Origin: Blattamonas nauphoetae
Taxonomy: Eukaryota > Preaxostyla > Oxymonadida
DNA: 64,000 bases
Direction: 5' to 3'
Assembly (NCBI GenBank): GCA_033064195.1
Contig: JARBJD010000012.1
Span: 124,001-188,000 of the forward strand
Part shown: piece by piece, positions 1 to 10,645 of the stretch
Numbering within the stretch: the first letter of the stretch is position 1
Layout: each line of letters starts with the position of its first letter
The notes under the pieces: model-generated
Databases searched by the model: none
What the model saw: the letters and a program-made list of their open reading frames with translations, nothing else
What the model was told of the DNA's origin: nothing
Position numbers and translations under genes: made by a program

Positions 1-755
1 TGGCAGCACAGTTTCGAGAGAGGAGTTGGAGAGAGCGAGTGAGTTTCCCAACAACGGGGTTTGATTGATCGATGTCAGAAAGCGAGCCAAGGAGGCCATC
101 GATATTGTCGATGCAGATGAGAGTGCGTGGAAGAGGTGGTTGTTCGGGTGAGAGGATGGAAGATGCTGTTTGAAGGACATTTATACGATGATTGACGTGA
201 GAGGAATATTCAATTTTCATTCGCTTCTGACCAATCTCGAGATCTTCTTGGCTGGTCAAGAACTGGTCCATGTTGGTATTATCGTCAATTTTATGCAAGG
301 TATCCGTAGGCAACGGATAGACAAAACTATCCAAGAAGGTCAGAAGATCAAATGGATTGTGAATAATGGAGCAAAAGAGGCGCGATAAGAGGTCCATTGG
401 ATTGTTACATAAGTCCGTTTTTGAGGGCGAAAATAGCGATGATTCGAGTCCAAAGACTGTTGCAAACATGTCACTTGGAAAAGAGTTCCCCACAAAGTAG
501 GCAAAATTGTCGGGATTCGTTTGGAGATGTTCGAGGATCAGATTGGCAAGAATCTGACAAAATGAACAAAGAAATGATCAAAACGGTTGTTTTATAACTA
601 CCGGAAGAACTTGAAATCTCAATAAATCCAGTGGTATGGGGGAAGAGGAGGTCCTGTAGTGAATGTGTATTTGCTGATAAAGGAGAACCTTGGACAGAGG
701 AAACTTCAGGAACAGAAGGTATTGCAGAAGTATCATCAGATGCAATCGGTTCCAT
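1..755 (-). CDS. RecA-like ATPase, XRCC2/RAD51-paralogue-like (3' end off window)
   Basis: Two exons are visible, 755-585 and 553-1, separated by a 31-nt GT..AG intron (554-584). The downstream exon stays open to the window edge, so the C-terminus is missing. After splicing, an N-terminal stretch runs into GFIEISSSSGSYKTT, which sits where RAD51 paralogues have Walker A, followed by a helix (ILANLILEHL). A hydrophobic strand ending in an acidic residue, TLICIDNIDGLL, fits Walker B. The layout (short N-terminus, P-loop near residue 50, strand about 175 residues later) recalls XRCC2, which works in homologous recombination. The P-loop is atypical: the first glycine is serine and the second GK is YK. 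I start at the first in-frame ATG; an upstream exon is possible. It is divergent from MYG1 with about 100 bp between. XRCC2 identity is inference; the RecA fold is more likely than the exact paralogue. Confidence 0.6.
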
Positions 756-856
756 GGAAAATAGAGTCTCAGATGCACGAAGACGATCAAACCACACTTT
801 TTTTCAGAAGACGTCGTTTCTCGTTTCTGCCTATTTTTGAGATTCCTTCGTCATCT

Positions 857-2351
857 ATGGAAAATGATGCGCCCACTTCTGAAGTTTGCGCTCCACTTTT
901 TGAACGTACCTCTCACCCGTTTGACACAATTCAGGTAACAATTGCAGTCCATCCTGGGAAATTTCATTGTGATGACGCGATGTGCTGTGCACTGTTGCGT
1001 CTTTTGCCACGGTATTTTCCTTTCGTTTTCATTTTTTCAGATATCAAAAGGCAACAGTTATCAGGACGTGTGAACCAATTGTCTTTTATTTGTTCTAGAA
1101 CTGATCCGGCAATCCTCAACAACTCAACCATTGTATGCGATGTTGGTGGGGAGTATGAGCCCCTAAAATTACGATTTGATCATCATCAAAAGGGTTATTT
1201 CCAAGTTTTCTCGTCGAGCACACCACTCATCAAAATGGCGGCTTGTGGGCAGGTCTACAAACACTTTGGGCGAGAAATCATCCGTCAACTTTCTCCGCAG
1301 TTGGAATCTCGACCTGACGATGTCGTATGTGTTTCTTTGGCAATCATCTCAACAGGAACTAATCTACCAAAAAATGTATGGAGCCATAATCAAAGAAATT
1401 GATGCAGATGACAATGGTTTCGCTCTTTTCTTTTGAATGTTTCAGGAATCAGTCAACTTCCAGCAGGATCCAACGTCCATTTAGTTTTCTCTCCAAGAAC
1501 GACACTTTCTATCCGAGTATCGAGTATGAATCCTCAATGGAACGAGGATTCATCCACTGATGCGATCTATTCACGGTTTATGGAAGCTGTTGATCTCTGC
1601 AAGAAAGAGTTCCTCACAACACTCAGATTCTTCGCTAAAACATGGCTTCCTGCACGTGAAATCGTCAAAAGTGCATACAGTCAACGTCCAAATCCATATA
1701 TCCTCGTCTTGGAACCATATTGTCCATTTAATGATGTTTGCTCACACTTTCATCTTCAAATCCCTCTCAGCATCTCCATGACATGGAAAAAAATCCTGAT
1801 GAAAAAGAACCTGTTCTATATGTCATTTCTTATCAAGCGGAACGACAGAGTTGGCATGCAAACTGTACAAAACCAGCGAACGGTATCCTCCTCTCCTCTT
1901 CTTATTTCACCCTTCAGATTTCTTTGCAAATCGACTCTCATTCCCCCAAGACTGGGCAGGACTTCGTGACAATGAATTGGAAAATGTGTCCCAAATCCCT
2001 GGGTCACAGTTTGTTCATGTCGCTAAGTTCATCGCAGCAAACAAGACTCTGGAAGGCATCCTGGAAATGTGTCGAAAATCAGTTGCTCTCCAGCATCAAC
2101 AATATCTCAAAGCAATCGAAGCCTGGGATGCCGAGCGAAAGAGCTCCCACAGCAAATCACCGCCACCCAAAGATATCGTCTCGAAAAGGCCTTCCCCACC
2201 TCCCCCTCCTTCTGGTCCTCCTTATGCTCGCCGAAACACCTCTCCACAGCCTACGTCTCCTCCACCAGGCCCTGCTCCGAAATTGACTGTCTCCACTGCG
2301 ATCCCAAAACTAACCTACAATGGAAATGTGGCTTTCCATCCCGGACCGTAG
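857..2351 (+). CDS. MYG1: MYG1 family exonuclease (UPF0160)
   Basis: Seven exons encode 434 residues; introns are 1012-1040, 1068-1098, 1325-1355, 1417-1445, 1736-1770 and 1883-1917 (29-35 nt each). Splicing restores one frame through the whole family. Visible motifs are GKFHCDD (residues 34-40), DVGG, RFDHHQKG, IKEIDADDNG, the segment FAKTWLPAREIV, and WAGLRDNEL near the end, all in MYG1 order. MYG1 is a DHH-like nuclease; in animals it handles RNA in nucleus and mitochondria. No obvious targeting peptide is seen here. The C-terminus (from about residue 340) is an added Pro/Ser-rich tail after the conserved domain. Exon 2 is only 27 nt. Identification is firm; the site of action is unknown. 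Confidence 0.93.
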
Positions 2352-2555
2352 GATTTGTTTGTTTTGTTGACTTTGACCTGAGACATGATTCTACATACTT
2401 CGTGAACAAACCATTTTTAGACATTTCAACTGTCGCTTTGAGGTGTTTATCTGCTTTGTCTGGATCAACACATGTTATGTGCTTTTAAACTGATTGGTTT
2501 GAAGTCTCTGTGCTTCCTTCAGGCACTTCGATAAGATCCGCCCACCGATTCCGCA

Positions 2556-2878
2556 ATGCTCGAAGCAAAACGACGTCGTCAGATTATTATTAAATTCTGC
2601 ACGTCATGGATTTCCGTTATCATCCTTGCTGCTCTTGTGGTCATCCTTGTTATCATCTCTATTGTCTCTGAGAGCCTTCACGGAAGTCCAGTTGATTTCC
2701 TGAATTGTTTGATAGGTCAAACAAACTTTGCAGCTGCCTCCGTCTGTTTGAGTGGAATTGCGATCATCTTTGTTCTCATGTATGTCACACTTCCTTTTTA
2801 CGTCCTTTTTTTCTTAGGCGAACAATCAACAAAGATTTTATCCCACGTGTCGTGCACAGACCGGTTAAACAACCGTAA
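2556..2878 (+). CDS. small two-TM membrane protein
   Basis: Two exons (2556-2779, 2818-2878) around a 38-nt intron starting GTATGT encode 94 residues. The N-terminus is basic (AKRRRQ), followed by a strongly hydrophobic segment at about residues 18-38, a short loop with two cysteines, a second hydrophobic segment at about 58-75, and a basic tail ending RPVKQP. Without splicing the frame would run on into low-complexity sequence, so the spliced form is preferred. It lies 204 bp after MYG1 on the same strand. I do not recognise the family. Confidence 0.6.
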
Positions 2879-2974
2879 TTGGGAAAATCTATCTGTTTTC
2901 ATCATTTTTCGCAATCTTTTTTTGACGATTGACCGTTCTATGACGATCAGATCACATCTCATTTTGATTCATCA

Positions 2975-3190
2975 TTATTTTGGATATTTAGATAATACTG
3001 GACGAGAAAAAGAATGATTGTAGTTGAGGTTAGAGGTAATTCGAACTTTGATGGACGGTTTGGGAGGAAATGGTGTCTGATTGAGTGGGTGGAATTCGAA
3101 GGTTTCTTCCTGAGATATGTCTTCTGTTGATTCAGTTTGTTGAAGGTGAGATTTTCGAGATTCATATCCGATTCGGACAGCCTCCTCCAT
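2975..3190 (-). CDS. possible small hypothetical protein
   Basis: A single-exon frame of 71 residues with a true ATG fills the gap between the two-TM gene and the RFC gene. It would be divergent from RFC with 52 bp between, the arrangement of several other pairs here. Codon choice looks coding (many gaa, tct, aat) and the product is hydrophilic, with a Pro-rich middle. No domain is recognised. It may be chance; nothing else was seen in 2879-3242. Confidence 0.3.
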   Translation of the reverse strand: MEEAVRIGYESRKSHLQQTESTEDISQEETFEFHPLNQTPFPPKPSIKVRITSNLNYNHSFSRPVLSKYPK

Positions 3191-3242
3191 TGACTTTTTT
3201 CAGAACAACTCAGAATGAGAGACCCACAAGCAAACCACACAA

Positions 3243-4458
3243 ATGTTGGTCGATCATTCTGAAGATCCCCAGCCATCCCCAACTGATGATCTCCCCCTTG
3301 TCGAAAAATATCGACCACAAGACATGGATTCTATCATCAGTCACACTGAGATCTTGAACACACTTACAAATTTTGTCAGCCAACAACGACTCCCTCATCT
3401 TCTTTTTCATGGACCTGCCGGAACTGGAAAAACCACAACAATCCTTGCTCTTGCCAGGAAAATGTATGGTCCACAGTTTGGTATGATGACCCTCGAGGTA
3501 TCCGCTCTTTCGTTGGAAATAGTTTTTCGTTTCATTCCTCTCAGCTAAATGCATCAGACGACCGTGGAATAGATACTGTTCGAAATCAAGTGAAGAGTTT
3601 TGCCGGCACCAAGAATTGTTTCTCGAAACTACCCAAATTGATCATTCTTGATGAGTGCGATGCCATGATCAAAGAAGCTCAATTTGCGCTGCGTAGAGGT
3701 CTGTCTTCCGCCAACCCTTGAAATATAGTTTCTGTCTTCTTGTCAGTTGTGGAAATGTACTCATCAAATGCCCGATTTTGCCTCATCTGCAACTACGTGA
3801 ATCGAATCATCCCTGCTCTTCAATCACGTTGCACCAAAATGCGATTCAGTCCCCTCAACCCTCTTTCGGTTCTTGAGAGGCTCCAAGAAATCTGTGCAAA
3901 TGAACAGTTCTTTCTCTATTCATTCATATGTCCAGAATCATCGCAAATGAAGAAGGCCTTCGTGTTATCGTGTCTGTCTGCAATGGAGATATGAGGAAAG
4001 CATTGAACATACTCGAATCAGTCTGGATGGCTCATCGGAACGTGAATATCGATACTGTCTACACCACAATCGGCAAGCCTCATCCACGTGACATCAACAC
4101 ATTCCTCGAAACAGCACTCAACAACACCTTCGAAAACACGGACAGAGGTTTGGTTTTCTTGCACTTTCTGACTTTGTCTCGAAACTTGACATCAGAGTGT
4201 TGGGCGATGAAGGAAAATCTCTCCCTGTCACTGGCAGACATCATCGACGCTGTTCACGATCGACTCATTCGAATTGATTTCCCTCCACTGATTAAGTGCA
4301 CTCTTTTGGATAAACTGGCAAGGTTGAGTTTCAACACAACGAAATGCGACTCTGAGCGACTCCAATTTTTGGGATTGATGGGTGTTCTCCAAGAAGCGAG
4401 GCTTGCCACAATTGGAATGAAGGAGACACTGGAACGGGTTGATCTTCAAACTGTTTGA
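3243..4458 (+). CDS. RFC5: replication factor C small subunit (RFC5/yeast Rfc3 type)
   Basis: Five exons encode 347 residues; introns 3498-3544 (47 nt), 3699-3746 (48), 3907-3935 (29) and 4148-4195 (48). Clamp-loader AAA+ motifs appear in order: LPLVEKYRPQ, Walker A GPAGTGKT (residues 57-64), Walker B LIILDECDAM, RFCLICNY, and the SRC arginine-finger motif in ALQSRCTK. It then has the RFC5-type lid (GDMRKALNIL) and collar. Length and alignment fit RFC5 (about 340 residues), which loads PCNA. Walker B is DECD rather than DEAD. The last intron has no in-frame stop and its length is a multiple of three; removing it makes the LNNTF..RIDFP stretch the same length as I recall for human RFC5, which supports splicing. 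Confidence 0.93.
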
Positions 4459-4764
4459 CTTTGATTTTTCAACCATTTCACCCACTTTTTGATTCTACTG
4501 CTCTTACTTACTCATGTTTCTCATTATTCATGATCATTTTTTGATTCGTTTGCTTTCAATCCATTTTTTAGAAGTTTCCTCATCAATCCCGAGAATTGGG
4601 GTTGTGAGGATTGCTGTTCCTGATTTATGTTGCTTCCGAAACAAGAAGTGGGAAACAGCAAAACCTTGAGAAGATGGTGCGGATTGCGGAGAACGAGCAA
4701 AGCGTGTAAGGCACAAATAGTGGTGATAACATACAAAACATGAAAAAATGGCTGATTTTTTTAT
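4459..4764. other. intergenic, no gene seen
   Basis: AT-rich spacer between the RFC gene and tRNA-Asn. Reading frames here are short or run into the tRNA gene on the other strand. I see no domain, exon series or repeat. Confidence 0.6.
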
Positions 4765-4837
4765 GGCCTGATGGCTCAGCAGGTAGAGCGTGTGGCTGTT
4801 AACCACAAGGTCCGCGGTTCGAACCCGCGTCGGGCCG
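4765..4837 (+). tRNA. tRNA-Asn (anticodon GTT)
   Basis: The cloverleaf closes fully: acceptor GGCCTGA/TCGGGCC, a D arm with the A box TGGCTCAGCAGG, anticodon stem TGTGG/CCACA with loop CTGTTAA, and T arm CGCGG-TTCGAAC-CCGCG carrying the B box. There is no intron and CCA is not encoded. The discriminator base is G. A run of T follows five bases later. Confidence 0.95.
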
Positions 4838-4841
4838 TTAC

Positions 4842-4847
4842 TTTTTT
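4842..4847 (+). terminator. pol III terminator of tRNA-Asn
   Basis: Six T on the sense strand five bases after the tRNA end, the usual RNA polymerase III stop, followed shortly by another T run. Confidence 0.7.
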
Positions 4848-4982
4848 CTTTTTCAGCGATGCTAATTGTTATTTTTGGTTCGAATAAACATGAAGGAATC
4901 TTTTTTGAATTCACTTAATAACAAAAAAAGAACTGAGCAAAACGAAAAAACAAATCAGCCGAGATCATAAAGTCACGGTGTC

Positions 4983-4997
4983 AAAAAATGATAAAAA
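4983..4997 (-). terminator. pol III terminator of tRNA-Gly (first copy)
   Basis: On the minus strand the tRNA is followed directly by five T and then, after four bases, six T. The same spacing follows the second tRNA-Gly copy at 42552-42566. Confidence 0.65.
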
Positions 4998-5068
4998 TGC
5001 ATTAGCCGGGACTCGAACCCGGGTCGCCAGCTTGGAAGGCTGGCATGCTGCCCCTATACCACTAATGC
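4998..5068 (-). tRNA. tRNA-Gly (anticodon TCC), copy 1
   Basis: Acceptor GCATTAG/CTAATGC, A box TGGTATAGGGG, anticodon arm CCAGC-CTTCCAA-GCTGG and B box GGTTCGAGTCC are all intact, with discriminator A. There is no intron. An identical tRNA lies at 42481-42551 on the plus strand with related 3' flank, so this is one of a duplicated pair. Confidence 0.95.
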
Positions 5069-5352
5069 GGTTAAAAACACGTTCAAAAATTTCTCTGTTC
5101 TTTCGAACCTCTTGGACTCAACTTCAAAAGGTCACAGATGGCACCAGTCATTTAAAAAATCTACCGAATGCATAAGTGCATCCAATTAATTGCTGACAAG
5201 AAGCTATATCATGGCAAATGGGATAGTTTGGAGAGGCAGTTTGGTGAAAATAACCCGAACACATCTGAACGTGAAATATGAAGAAAGGAAGGTAAAGTGC
5301 AGATAAATGAAGAACTATGTCGCAAAATTAAATCAGCATGGGGATGATGTCT

Positions 5353-6084
5353 CTAGGGTGGTTCAATAACCCTGAACGGCGCCTGATGTAAGAGAGTATT
5401 GTTGACATAAAACTGGAGTTCGTATTCTCCCATAGGCCAATCTCTGAAAGGGTAAAAATGGGAAGTTATGGATTAATTGGATGAAGATAAAACCTGTGTA
5501 GTTCTGCATGAGTATCAATCACATTCATCATCAAACTGGTGAGATCACATGTGACGACCTCTGTGTCTGGTTCCTACAAACAATAAAAAAGAAAAAAACA
5601 CAAACAGCTGCAAATATCAATTGAATAGATGGGATGTGTAGGTAAATATTGATGAAAGATGAGAGGAAAGCATACCAACACCTCTTGAATCTCTGTGACG
5701 ATGAAGAAGAATGTTTAAAAAAATGAAACAGACCGACATATCCACACTATTCTTCCATATGAACCAACCTTCGTAGAATGACCAGTTAAAAGAGATAAAG
5801 TGAGACAATACCAGAACGTGAGACAGAATGATTTGGACGTGCAGTCTGTGGTCTAAGAAGAGATGAAATGAAAAAATAAGACAAAACCTGTTGTATAAAA
5901 CGTTCCTTTTACATCTTCCGTTGGGTTTCCATCCACATCAGATCTTAATATCGAAAAAAAAAAGAAGTTCATGTTTGGTTGAAAAAAAGGTGAAAAAAGA
6001 CCTGTAAAAAATCACTTGTTCAACAGTAATTGGTTTCGAAACATCTTCAGCACTTTGACCGATCTGACTTCCTCGACAGCACAT
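5353..6084 (-). CDS. unrecognised small protein in seven exons
   Basis: Reading the minus strand, exons 6084-6002, 5943-5888, 5852-5812, 5768-5748, 5690-5676, 5573-5494 and 5443-5353 join into one 128-residue frame. Introns are 58, 35, 43, 57, 102 and 50 nt. The third and fourth junctions are less certain: the 57-nt intron must end at the second AG of an AGAG to keep the frame, and it creates exons of 21 and 15 nt. The C-terminal half (DWPMGEYELQFYVN) looks like a small beta-sandwich. The start is 45 bp from the divergent metallophosphoesterase start. I do not recognise the family. Confidence 0.55.
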
Positions 6085-6129
6085 TATTAGCGAGTTGGAG
6101 ATTCTCTGAACTGTTTCTTGGTTCGATCA

Positions 6130-7297
6130 ATGTTCCAACCTCTTCAGCCTCTCCCTCATCTTCCTCCCCCTTTCCCCCCAAATCCAACACATCTTGAGAT
6201 TCTTATTGTGAGCGACATTCATGGAACGAACGAAAATCTCGAGAAAGTCCGCGTCTGGGCAAATCGAACTCACTCCAGGTATTGAATCCATTATTATTCC
6301 TTCATTTGTTCTGTTTCTTATTAGATTTGATCTTGCACTGTGTCTGGGTGACTTAGCAAACATCAAGTATGACTCCCCACTCCCAAATGTCGACGAACTT
6401 GTAGAGGAGGAATCTCGAACTCTCCAGGCGATTCATGATCTTCAAAATCTCGCCCACACTGTGATATTTGTTCCGGGTAATCATGATGTCCCACAAACAT
6501 ACAACCCGTTCTCTGGTTTCCTTCCCGAGCACACCATTAATCTTCATAACCAGGCCGTCCAAATATGTGATGGCCTGGTCATGTGTGGGTTAGGAGGATG
6601 TGTCCCTGGGTTTTCCGAGGGTTCGAAGAAATTCATTGGATATCCTTTTGAGTCGGATCAAGAGCTTGCCACATTCTTCACAACAAGCACACTCCGTCGA
6701 TTAGCCCTTGAATTCAATTTTCCCGAGGGGTTCATCTCAGAGGAAGCCTTTTTCGAGCAACAAAAACGCCATAAGAAGCAAATTAATTCAATGATGAGTT
6801 TAGACGATGAAGAAGAGAGTCCTCAAGAAACAAAAGGACCATTAGTGGCACCCAGCAATATTCCACCTTCCTATAATCTTCCTCTTCTTAGCAATGCACA
6901 AGAAATGAAACTTTCTATCAACCCATCCTCTCAGGTCATCACCAGCCCGGAACTCCCTTTCCGGAAGGACCAAGTCATTTTTCTCTCCCACACCGGACCG
7001 TCTGGTTTTCCGTCTACTGTGACAAACTTCCCCGATCGATCAGCAGTTTTTTACGGTTCGCAGGCGATCACAGACTTCTTTGCTGACCCAGAAATAACAA
7101 ATTTTAAGGACAATACTCTTGCCTTCATTCATGGGCACACACATGACTCAATGGGTATCTTTCCCACTCATAAACGATTTCCACCGATTATGAATGTTGG
7201 TGCACTCTACAAGGGATCATTTGGGATTCTCTCGCTCTTCAAGGACAACGGAAAGTGGACAATCGAGAAATCATCACTTGGAAGTTTCCCCCGATAG
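6130..7297 (+). CDS. calcineurin-like metallophosphoesterase
   Basis: Two exons (6130-6278, 6325-7297) around a 46-nt intron encode 373 residues. All family metal-site blocks are present in order: SDIHG, GDLAN, GNHD, the SHTGPSG histidine block, and GHTH near the end. A Pro-rich stretch precedes the domain, and a Glu/Gln-rich insert (about residues 210-250) lies between GNHD and the last two blocks. The intron splits the N-terminal strand from the GD block, so the downstream frame alone lacks the first motif. This superfamily covers phosphatases and nucleases; substrate cannot be told from sequence. Confidence 0.88.
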
Positions 7298-7507
7298 TGT
7301 ACTCCTTCGTACTGAATTATTGTGTAAAAATTTCTGTTAGAAAGGTTCAACCACGCCATCTCTTATATTGGTGAATTCCTCTTAAATAACTGATAACTTT
7401 GAAGAGAATTATCGTCTCAACAACTGACGGAGTACGTTTTCCCGTGTCTTGGTGAAATGATTGAAAAATGTGATCGGACCATTTGCCTGTTATAAAGGTC
7501 CGTCGTC

Positions 7508-10359
7508 ATGTCCTTCAACAATAAAGAAAGTTTGACAGTCATTACCATTAATCTTTCCAGCTTTTCAACCTATTCATGATGATACGAAAAAACTCAATCA
7601 AGGGGCAACAGGCGAAGTCACAATTGTTCGTCACTGCGACACTGGAACATTATATATCCAAAAACGCATGCAAAAAGATAAAATCAAAAAGAAGATAGTT
7701 GCATTGTCCCGAATCCAGAGAGAAATTGATGTTCTGAAAACGCTACGTTCCGATCACACCACTCGTCTCTACGGGCAGTTTCTTGAAGATGGAATCCCAG
7801 TCTTGATCACAGATTTTTCAGAAAACAAGTCAATGGATAGTTTTGATACAACTCAGTTCCCAGAATCGGTTTATCTTTCGACATTCATCATCAGATAAGT
7901 CTCTCTGGGATTTTGTCACGCAAATGGCTGTTGCTTTCTCTGATTTGAATGAACTACGAGTACTCCATCTTGATGTCAAGCCAGCGAACATTGTTAGTCG
8001 CACTACAGGTGAATATAAACTCAGTTTGAAGCCAAATTCTCTTTGACATGTTGGCTCCTTAATATTCCTTAGTTGACTTTGGTGAATCGGCTATTCTCAA
8101 GCGTGGACATATCTATCAACCAACTGATCTTGTAGGAACACCGTTTGCCTCTTTTGATCGTTATTTTGTCAAGTTCATTTCAATCACCAGAATCTCGAGA
8201 TTGTAAGTTGTATACAATTTTGCTGTTGTAATTTTTGCAGGACCTCATCAAAATCTGACCTTTTTTCTTTTGGAATCACTCTTCTTGATCAAATTGGCAT
8301 CAAAACAACACCAGAACGAATCGCCAATGCTAACCCTGTTGAACGGGGATTCTCAAAGGAAGAAAGAATGAAATGGATTTCGATGGAGTATTCTCTCCTT
8401 CTCCGATCACTCACAGCTTGGTTATGTGAAGAGAGACCATCCCAAAGAATTTGTATTCAGGATCTCCTCCTCATTCCAGTCGTTTTTGGCATGGCTCCTG
8501 CGTCTTATTCATCATTTGCAACATCTCGTCTTGAATCGAAACTTACATATCGAGGCGACTTCTTTTTAAGACCACAACTCGCCCAATCTCTTCTTGAAAC
8601 TGGCCACACAATTGATGCTCTTGTCATTGCTATCCAGCTTCTTCGTCGTCTCAGACAACACAAACGAGATTCACGTCAGTGTGGTTGTCAACAACTTCCA
8701 CTTCCAAATGATGTTAAAGCCATGATCACACCATCTTTTCTCCGAGCGATTCTAGCTCGTCTATCTCTCGAAAAAAATAGAATACAACAAGAACACACTG
8801 CTCAATTTCGTATGAAGGAAAAGGAGGCTCAAGATGAAAAAGCATTTCTGGACGTAACCGAACCGAAACACTCTCCCATCTTCTCACACGAAGATGGATT
8901 GATAATTCCGTATGCCTCGTCCGACAATGGGGGTACCAATGACAGTGACTCCGAAATGGAGGATGGCGAACAGGATGAGATGAAACTTGCATATGCCGAA
9001 GCAAGGAAGCACGCAGTCACTGCCATATTCCAGAGACGAAAAGCTCGCCAAATTAGGCATGATATGATCGAGCTAGATGCACAAATGGCGTTAAAGCGTC
9101 AAAAACGACGATTAACTCGAGTCATTGCAGAGAACATTGTAAACACGATTGAATTTGAACAGAAAAGACATACCAAGCAACACAACGTCGCAGATGGTGA
9201 AGATCTGATCGAACCGACCGAATTTGTTGAAAGCGACATCGACGAAGATCCAAATCTGGAGTTTCACGACATTTTGCTGGAATTGTTATCACTCATCGTT
9301 CAACTCGGAACTCACAACACTTTAGAAACAATGCTCTCTGTTGGTCTTGGAGCTCTCGTCCTGAATCTGGCTGGAACGACGTACGTCTCCACTCCTATTG
9401 CCCAGTCTCTCCCCCACTTTTCCTTTGCTTCCCGTACGTCACCACAGCCTCCTCTCCATTCTCCATCTGCTGGTGGCCCAATCAGAAACATTTCTGGTCG
9501 CTTGGATTCGCCTCAAGTCTCTCGACATTCCTCTCGCCAACCACGCTCTCCTCCAGTCCTCTCTCCCCCCATGAAGCTTGACACGTTTATGTCACCTCCC
9601 CTCTCCTCACCCAACATGTTTAAATCCATTGCTCGCTCTCTCTCGCCCGAACCCCTTCGTCCCGCGTTTGGCTCTCTCACGTCGCCTTCCCCCAACCTCC
9701 GTGGACCGAGTATCCCTCCACCCCCTTCGTGTCCCACTCTCGCCGATACTTCACTCGGCGAATATGCCGTTTTCGTTCAATTTGGGGTCCCTGCTCAGGC
9801 CGAGCTGACTCGCTTAACCCGCCGCCTCTTCCAACTTGTACTCCTCTTCGCACAACAAGCCCCAGACAGTCTTGTCATCCGACTCAGCCAGCAGCAGCTC
9901 TTTGATTTCTCTTCCAGGAACTCAGCCCCAACCATATTGCTCTCACGTCTCTTCACAGAGGCACTCTCAACCTCATTGAACTCCGAGCTGTGTTCAGACA
10001 TCTGTTTCTTGATGGTCCGAGCAGCCTCAACCGACGCAACAGCGAGGCAGGCTGTTGTGTCCGTGTATTTAACTGATCACCTCTTCGAGCGGTTCAGCGA
10101 TGCCATGACCAGCTTCAAATTTGGGCACAAGTTGGTTCTGATCTCGACATTGTCGCTTGTTCTCTCCTTTCAGCTCCCTCATCCTCCTCACGATTGGGAG
10201 AAGAAGAAGAATACACTTCTGCTTCATCTTGATCGGATGTGTGACGAGGCCAGAGCGAGAGAGGTGACATCTCTCATGCATAGTGAGGTGGATTTAGATG
10301 CTATGTGCTGTTCTGTCCAGACAATGTGTGAAAATCTGCTCCAGAAGGAAGATTGTTAG
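7508..10359 (+). CDS. large protein kinase with long C-terminal extension
   Basis: Five exons give 895 residues; introns 7530-7560 (31 nt), 7869-7899 (31), 8009-8072 (64) and 8203-8240 (38). Kinase landmarks: glycine loop GATGEV, a lysine in YIQKR, catalytic loop HLDVKPANI, and DFG in VDFGES, then GTPF and SDLFSFG. The catalytic loop is HLD instead of HRD, so it is a non-RD kinase. The activation segment contains a 31-nt stretch that looks like an intron but must be kept to avoid a stop. The remaining 600 residues hold a charged helical region, a Ser/Pro-rich section (about 9,420-9,740) and a helical C-terminal part. The family is not resolved. Confidence 0.75.
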
Positions 10360-10645
10360 CAGAAATGTAAATGACGGAACTTTATTTCAATTTTCACAAT
10401 GTTTTGACCTTGTCAAAGGCACTTCGCGAAATCCCCTCTTTCATCCTATCAGTTCGTGAAGACCACATTGTTTGTTTACAAACCAGGACGTCACAGTGAA
10501 ACTGAGAAAAGTGTATTCGTCTCGATACATGCAGAGAATCGCCTGCAAGAGATAATTTCTAGGAAGTGAGGCCACACAAAAGAATGTCAGAAAATAAACA
10601 AGCAGATTCGAAACAAAGACTCAATAAAGACTGAAAAAAGACGAA

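Noticed and set aside
4534-5175. Minus frame 4534-4914 and plus frame 4978-5175
   Set aside because: Each runs through a tRNA gene on the other strand or in the same DNA; the residues (TRVRTADL, AGTRTRVASL) are the typical translation of a tRNA T arm.
8160-8190. A fifth kinase intron
   Set aside because: Length and ends fit, but removal brings a stop at the next junction; kept as coding and reported as a question.
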